Origin: JAXFQS01 sp034178815
Lineage (GTDB): Bacteria; Verrucomicrobiota; Kiritimatiellia; RFP12; DVOR01
NCBI GenBank assembly: GCA_034178815.1
Contig: JAXFQS010000040.1
Coordinates: 1 to 17,727, forward strand
Reading direction: 5' to 3'
Length of the DNA stretch: 17,727 nt
The notes beneath the pieces are model-generated. The model saw only the letters and a list, made by a program, of their open reading frames with translations. It did no database searches and had not been told where the DNA came from. Positions 15,412 to 17,727 of the stretch are shown here, in pieces. The position numbers and the translations under genes were made by a program. How positions within the stretch are numbered: the first letter of the stretch is position 1; every line of letters begins with the position of its first letter.

Positions 15412-15571
15412 TGTATCAAACTATTGGGAGAAAGGGTAGGTTTTTTTGCGTTTGGATGTGCAAAAGATGCTCGGCGGCGGGTAGGAACCTTTGGGGGGCG
15501 TTGGTACCAAGCCGTGCGTCCGCTTCGTGCCTACCTTCGCTTCCCCATCGTACGCACCTGCCGAATCCGTT
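15412..15571 (+). repeat. Degenerate 23-bp tandem array D (between gltA and the GntR-type gene)
   Basis: Unit heads on the plus strand are at 15412 (TGTATCAAAC), 15435 (GGTAGGTTTT), 15480 (GGTAGGAACC), 15503 (GGTACCAAGC), 15526 (CGTGCCTACC) and 15549 (CGTACGCACC). Steps are 23, 45 (two units, one base lost), 23, 23 and 23. Units at 15480 and 15435 match the consensus over about 16 bases; the others keep mainly the GGT-N4-ACC frame. Together with the terminator at 15597-15630 it accounts for nearly the whole 249-bp gap 15403-15651. No good -35 box for the regulator gene was found here. Confidence 0.6.
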
Positions 15572-15596
15572 ACCGACCGAGAAGGCTGAAGCATGC

Positions 15597-15630
15597 AAAA
15601 AGGCTCCGCAACGAAGCCGTTGCGGAGCCT
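15597..15630 (-). terminator. Intrinsic terminator of citrate synthase
   Basis: On the minus strand a perfect 13-bp stem AGGCTCCGCAACG / CGTTGCGGAGCCT encloses the four-base loop GCTT and is followed at once by five T residues (15601-15597). It begins 21 bp after the gltA stop codon. No T-run lies on the other side, so it acts only on minus-strand transcripts. Confidence 0.92.
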
Positions 15631-15651
15631 CTGGGCGTGAGCCGCGACCGA

Positions 15652-17019
15652 CTAGGAGCGGTCGTGTAGCGGCTGATAGGGACGCTTGCCCCCGACCGCC
15701 TTGTAGGAGGGGCGTATGATTGGCCCGCCATTGAGCAGTTCCTCAAGGTGGTGCGCCGACCATCCCACGATGCGCGAGACGGCAAAAAGCGGCGTGAACA
15801 GCTCCTGAGGCACCCCAATCATATCGTAGACGAAGCCCGAGTAGAAATCGACATTTGCACAGAGCGGACGCTTCTTCTCCCGGCCCTCGTTGAAGACCTG
15901 CGGACCGACCCGGCTGATGCGCTCGTAGAAGTCAAATTCCTCCGAGCGCCCCTTCTCCGCAGCAAGTTCACCCGCCTTCCTGGAGAGCAACACCGCACGC
16001 GGATCCGAAAGCGTATAGACCGCATGCCCCAGACCGTAGATCAACCCCGTCCCGTCGCCCTCTTCTTTCCGCAACACCTTGCGCAGATACGCCGCAATTT
16101 CCTCGTCATCTTTCCAGTCCTTCACCTTCTCCTTCATCTGCGCCATCTGTGCCATGACCCGGAGATTCGCACCCCCGTGCCGATAGCCTTTCAAGGAGAG
16201 AATCGCCGACGCGATTGCCGAATAAGTGTCCGTGAAGGCGGAAGTGACCACATGCGTCGTAAAGGCTGAGTTGTTCCCTCCGCCGTGCTCCGCATGTAGC
16301 ACCAGAAGCAAATCCAGCAGTTCGGCTTCTAGGGGCGTCGCGTCCCGATCGTGGTGCAGCATACGGAGGAAATTCTCGGCAGTCGAGAGCCCGGGCTTTG
16401 GATCGACTAGGTAGAGATCCTGCGATTCAAAGCGGTTGTGCTTGGCCAGGAAGGAGTAGGCGACGATGGCGGGAAGTTGGGCGATGAGTTCGATGCACTG
16501 GCGGATGGTGTCGTCAAGCCTGAGGGAGTCTGGTACTGGGTCGAGGTTGTATTTGTTGAGCACGGCCCGGGCCAGATTGTTCATAATATCTTTGCCTGGG
16601 TAGAGCAGGATGGCGCCTTTGAGGCCGTCGGGAAGGCATCTGAAGGAGTCCAGTACGCCGCGCCATTCGGCGAGTTCCTTTTCGTCGGGGAGTAGGCCGA
16701 ACATGAGCAGGTAGGCGCATTCCTCGAAGCCCGGCCGGTGCTCTGCCTGGAAGCCTGCGACGAGTTCTTGGACATCGATTCCGCGGTAGAGTTGTTTGCC
16801 TTCGACGCTCTGTTTTTCGTTCTCGTCGATGATGTATCCGTGGACGCTTCCGATGCGTGTCAGGCCGACGAGGACGCCTGTGCCGTCGGCGTTCCGGAGG
16901 CCGCGCTTGACATTGTATTTCTGGTAGAGTTCGGTGTCGATCTTACCGTTCTGGCGCAGGCGGGATGTGTAGTGGCCGAGCAGTTTTTCAGTTAGTCGAG
17001 GGGTGCGCTCTCGTGCCAT
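15652..17019 (-). CDS. gltA: Citrate synthase
   Basis: The protein has 455 residues. The catalytic triad of the family can be placed: His281 in the motif RHGGAN (pig heart His274), His332 in GLGHAVYT (His320) and Asp391 in CANVDFYSGFVY (Asp375). The acetyl-CoA/oxaloacetate region LHAEHGGGNNSAFTTHVV is at 241-258. The N-terminal extension of about 40 residues and the short helical insert MAQMKEKVKDWKDDEEIAAY are like those of citrate synthases from Bacteroidetes and related anaerobes. It condenses acetyl-CoA with oxaloacetate. SD GGGAGGA lies six bases before the ATG. The tRNA-His terminator ends 40 bp upstream, and I see no separate promoter in that gap. Transcription ends at a strong terminator at 15597-15630. 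A 2-methylcitrate synthase role cannot be excluded. Confidence 0.93.
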   Translation of the reverse strand: MARERTPRLTEKLLGHYTSRLRQNGKIDTELYQKYNVKRGLRNADGTGVLVGLTRIGSVHGYIIDENEKQSVEGKQLYRGIDVQELVAGFQAEHRPGFEECAYLLMFGLLPDEKELAEWRGVLDSFRCLPDGLKGAILLYPGKDIMNNLARAVLNKYNLDPVPDSLRLDDTIRQCIELIAQLPAIVAYSFLAKHNRFESQDLYLVDPKPGLSTAENFLRMLHHDRDATPLEAELLDLLLVLHAEHGGGNNSAFTTHVVTSAFTDTYSAIASAILSLKGYRHGGANLRVMAQMAQMKEKVKDWKDDEEIAAYLRKVLRKEEGDGTGLIYGLGHAVYTLSDPRAVLLSRKAGELAAEKGRSEEFDFYERISRVGPQVFNEGREKKRPLCANVDFYSGFVYDMIGVPQELFTPLFAVSRIVGWSAHHLEELLNGGPIIRPSYKAVGGKRPYQPLHDRS

Positions 17020-17059
17020 GGTTTGTCCTCCCGTTGGTCAGTCGCCGCGTGTTTTACTA

Positions 17060-17091
17060 AAAAACCCCGATGCACGGCGCGTTCGGGGTTT
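17060..17091 (-). terminator. Intrinsic terminator of tRNA-His
   Basis: On the minus strand AAACCCCGA (17091-17083) pairs with TCGGGGTTT (17070-17062) around a 12-base loop, and the T-run continues to 17059. It follows the tRNA 3' end by 10 bp. It also lies 40 bp upstream of the gltA start, so it may act as an attenuator if gltA is read from the tRNA promoter. Confidence 0.8.
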
Positions 17092-17101
17092 GGAAGGGGG
17101 A

Positions 17102-17178
17102 TGGGGCGAAAGACGGGACTCGAACCCGCGACAGCCAGATCCACAATCTGGAGCTCTACCGACTGAGCTACTTTCGCC
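17102..17178 (-). tRNA. tRNA-His (anticodon GTG), CCA encoded
   Basis: The 77-nt cloverleaf is complete: acceptor GCGAAAG / CTTTCGC, D arm GCTC / GAGC, anticodon arm CCAGA - TTGTGGA - TCTGG with anticodon GTG, and T arm GCGGG / CCCGT (one G-T pair) with loop TTCGAGT. The extra G at 17178 faces C at 17105, the G-1:C73 pair that is the identity mark of histidine tRNA. The 3' CCA is encoded at 17104-17102. Confidence 0.96.
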
Positions 17179-17195
17179 ATCTCGAATGGGCAATC

Positions 17196-17224
17196 AATCT
17201 ACCACATCCGGCGGGGCTTGGCAA
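17196..17224 (-). promoter_or_regulatory. Sigma-70-type promoter of tRNA-His
   Basis: On the minus strand TTGCCA (17224-17219) and TAGATT (17201-17196) are 17 bp apart. The -10 box lies 17 bp from the mature tRNA 5' end, leaving a leader of about 10 nt. Confidence 0.8.
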
Positions 17225-17284
17225 GTAAATTGTTTGGGAAGCGAAAAGGAAATCGTCTGGGCATCTTTGCTCGCACGCACGGAA

Positions 17285-17399
17285 GGTGTCCATCTCGGCG
17301 GCGAAAAGGTAGGCAGGTGCGGCTCCGAGAGGTTGGTTCGATTGGCTTGAGGAGGTTGCCACCCGCGCCCCCGGCTGGTACCTATCTCTCGACCGAGTA
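17285..17399 (+). repeat. Degenerate 23-bp tandem array E (between the AraC-type gene and tRNA-His)
   Basis: Five unit heads on the plus strand in exact 23-bp steps: 17285 (GGTGTCCATC), 17308 (GGTAGGCAGG), 17331 (GGTTGGTTCG), 17354 (GGTTGCCACC) and 17377 (GGTACCTATC). The unit bodies differ strongly, so only the head and the step are kept. The last unit covers the stop codon of the AraC-type gene (17382-17384). Between the array and the tRNA promoter, 17225-17284 shows no recognisable element. Confidence 0.65.
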
Positions 17400-17727
17400 G
17401 TCGACAGGATCGAGGAGCCTTCGCTCCATGGCGCTGGGGATGGTGTAGCGTTCCCACGCGGGGCCGCTGTTGCGCTCGCGGAAGCCGCCGGGGGTGCACT
17501 TGGTCTGTTCAAGGAAGAAGCGCGCGAAGTATTGGGGTGACGAGAATCCCGTCCGGCGGCTGATTTCCGCGCTCGTCAGCGATGTCGTGCACAGGAGCTC
17601 GATCGCGCCGTTGAGTCTGTGGCGCATAATCTCCTGTTGGACTGTCGTGCGCAGGTAGCGGCGGAAGGCTTTCTCGACAATCGTGTGCGAGAGCCCCACC
17701 GTACGAAAGACATCCGTTGCCGAGATG
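17382..17727 (-). CDS. AraC-family regulator, C-terminal DNA-binding domain, XylR-like (5' part outside window)
   Basis: The open frame enters from the right edge and ends at TAG (17384-17382), giving 114 visible residues. They form a complete AraC-type double helix-turn-helix: first motif ISATDVFRTVGLSHTIVEKA, linker helix with EIMRHRLNGAIELL, second motif TSAEISRRTGFSSPQYFARF, then the conserved Pro-x-x-x-Arg turn (TPGGFRE). The wording GLSxxxVEKxFRRYL with QxEIxRxRL is typical of XylR-like regulators that carry a LacI-type sugar-sensing domain in front. That part is beyond the window. A tail of about 25 residues (SGPAWERYTIPSAMERR) follows the domain. Neighbouring xylanase-type genes make a role in xylose or xylan control plausible, but this is inference. 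The GTG at 17699 is internal and not the start. Confidence 0.85.
   Translation of the reverse strand, partial: ISATDVFRTVGLSHTIVEKAFRRYLRTTVQQEIMRHRLNGAIELLCTTSLTSAEISRRTGFSSPQYFARFFLEQTKCTPGGFRERNSGPAWERYTIPSAMERRLLDPVDYSVER

Noticed and set aside
9097..17399. The 23-bp periodic arrays as CRISPR arrays
   Set aside because: A CRISPR has near-identical repeats of about 24-47 bp between unique spacers. Here only six to ten bases at each unit head are kept, the full period is 23 bp, and no cas gene is in the window.

Overview
The window is GC-rich bacterial chromosome with compact gene spacing. The gene mix is a secreted BspA-like leucine-rich-repeat protein beside a GH10-type xylanase and a second glycosidase-like protein, a GntR/LacI-type hybrid regulator, an AraC regulator resembling XylR, and a ComEC lacking its metallo-beta-lactamase domain. 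This fits the PVC superphylum best, perhaps Kiritimatiellota or Lentisphaerota. That placement is inference from gene content, not from a marker-gene comparison.

Left part (1-1197, minus strand): the operon nadD, rsfS, ispH, with ispH cut by the window edge after 40 codons. A divergent spacer of 326 bp follows. Then comes a plus-strand pair (1524-4566): a beta-CASP metallo-beta-lactamase ribonuclease and a CPA1-type cation/proton antiporter with a TrkA-C domain. This pair overlaps tail to tail with comEC.

Middle (4460-9016, minus strand): a second operon, rimO, then a polytopic membrane protein resembling GT-C glycosyltransferases, then comEC. It has a good sigma-70 promoter in front of rimO.

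Right part (9184-17727, minus strand): a carbohydrate-utilisation block. It holds a secreted LRR protein, a secreted GH10 enzyme and a large secreted glycosidase-like protein, all behind one promoter at 14097-14125. A GntR/LacI-type regulator lies upstream. Further right are citrate synthase with a strong intrinsic terminator, tRNA-His(GTG) with its own promoter and terminator, and the 3' part of an AraC/XylR-like regulator that runs off the right edge.

The least explained signal is outside the genes. Each of the five intergenic regions longer than about 150 bp holds a degenerate tandem array with a 23-bp step and a consensus near GGTTGGYACCTTTGGGG, with a dyad GGT-N4-ACC at its head. The arrays fill the space between the stop codon of one gene and the promoter of the next, and in one case they contain the promoter itself. 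I do not recognise this element from any described family.
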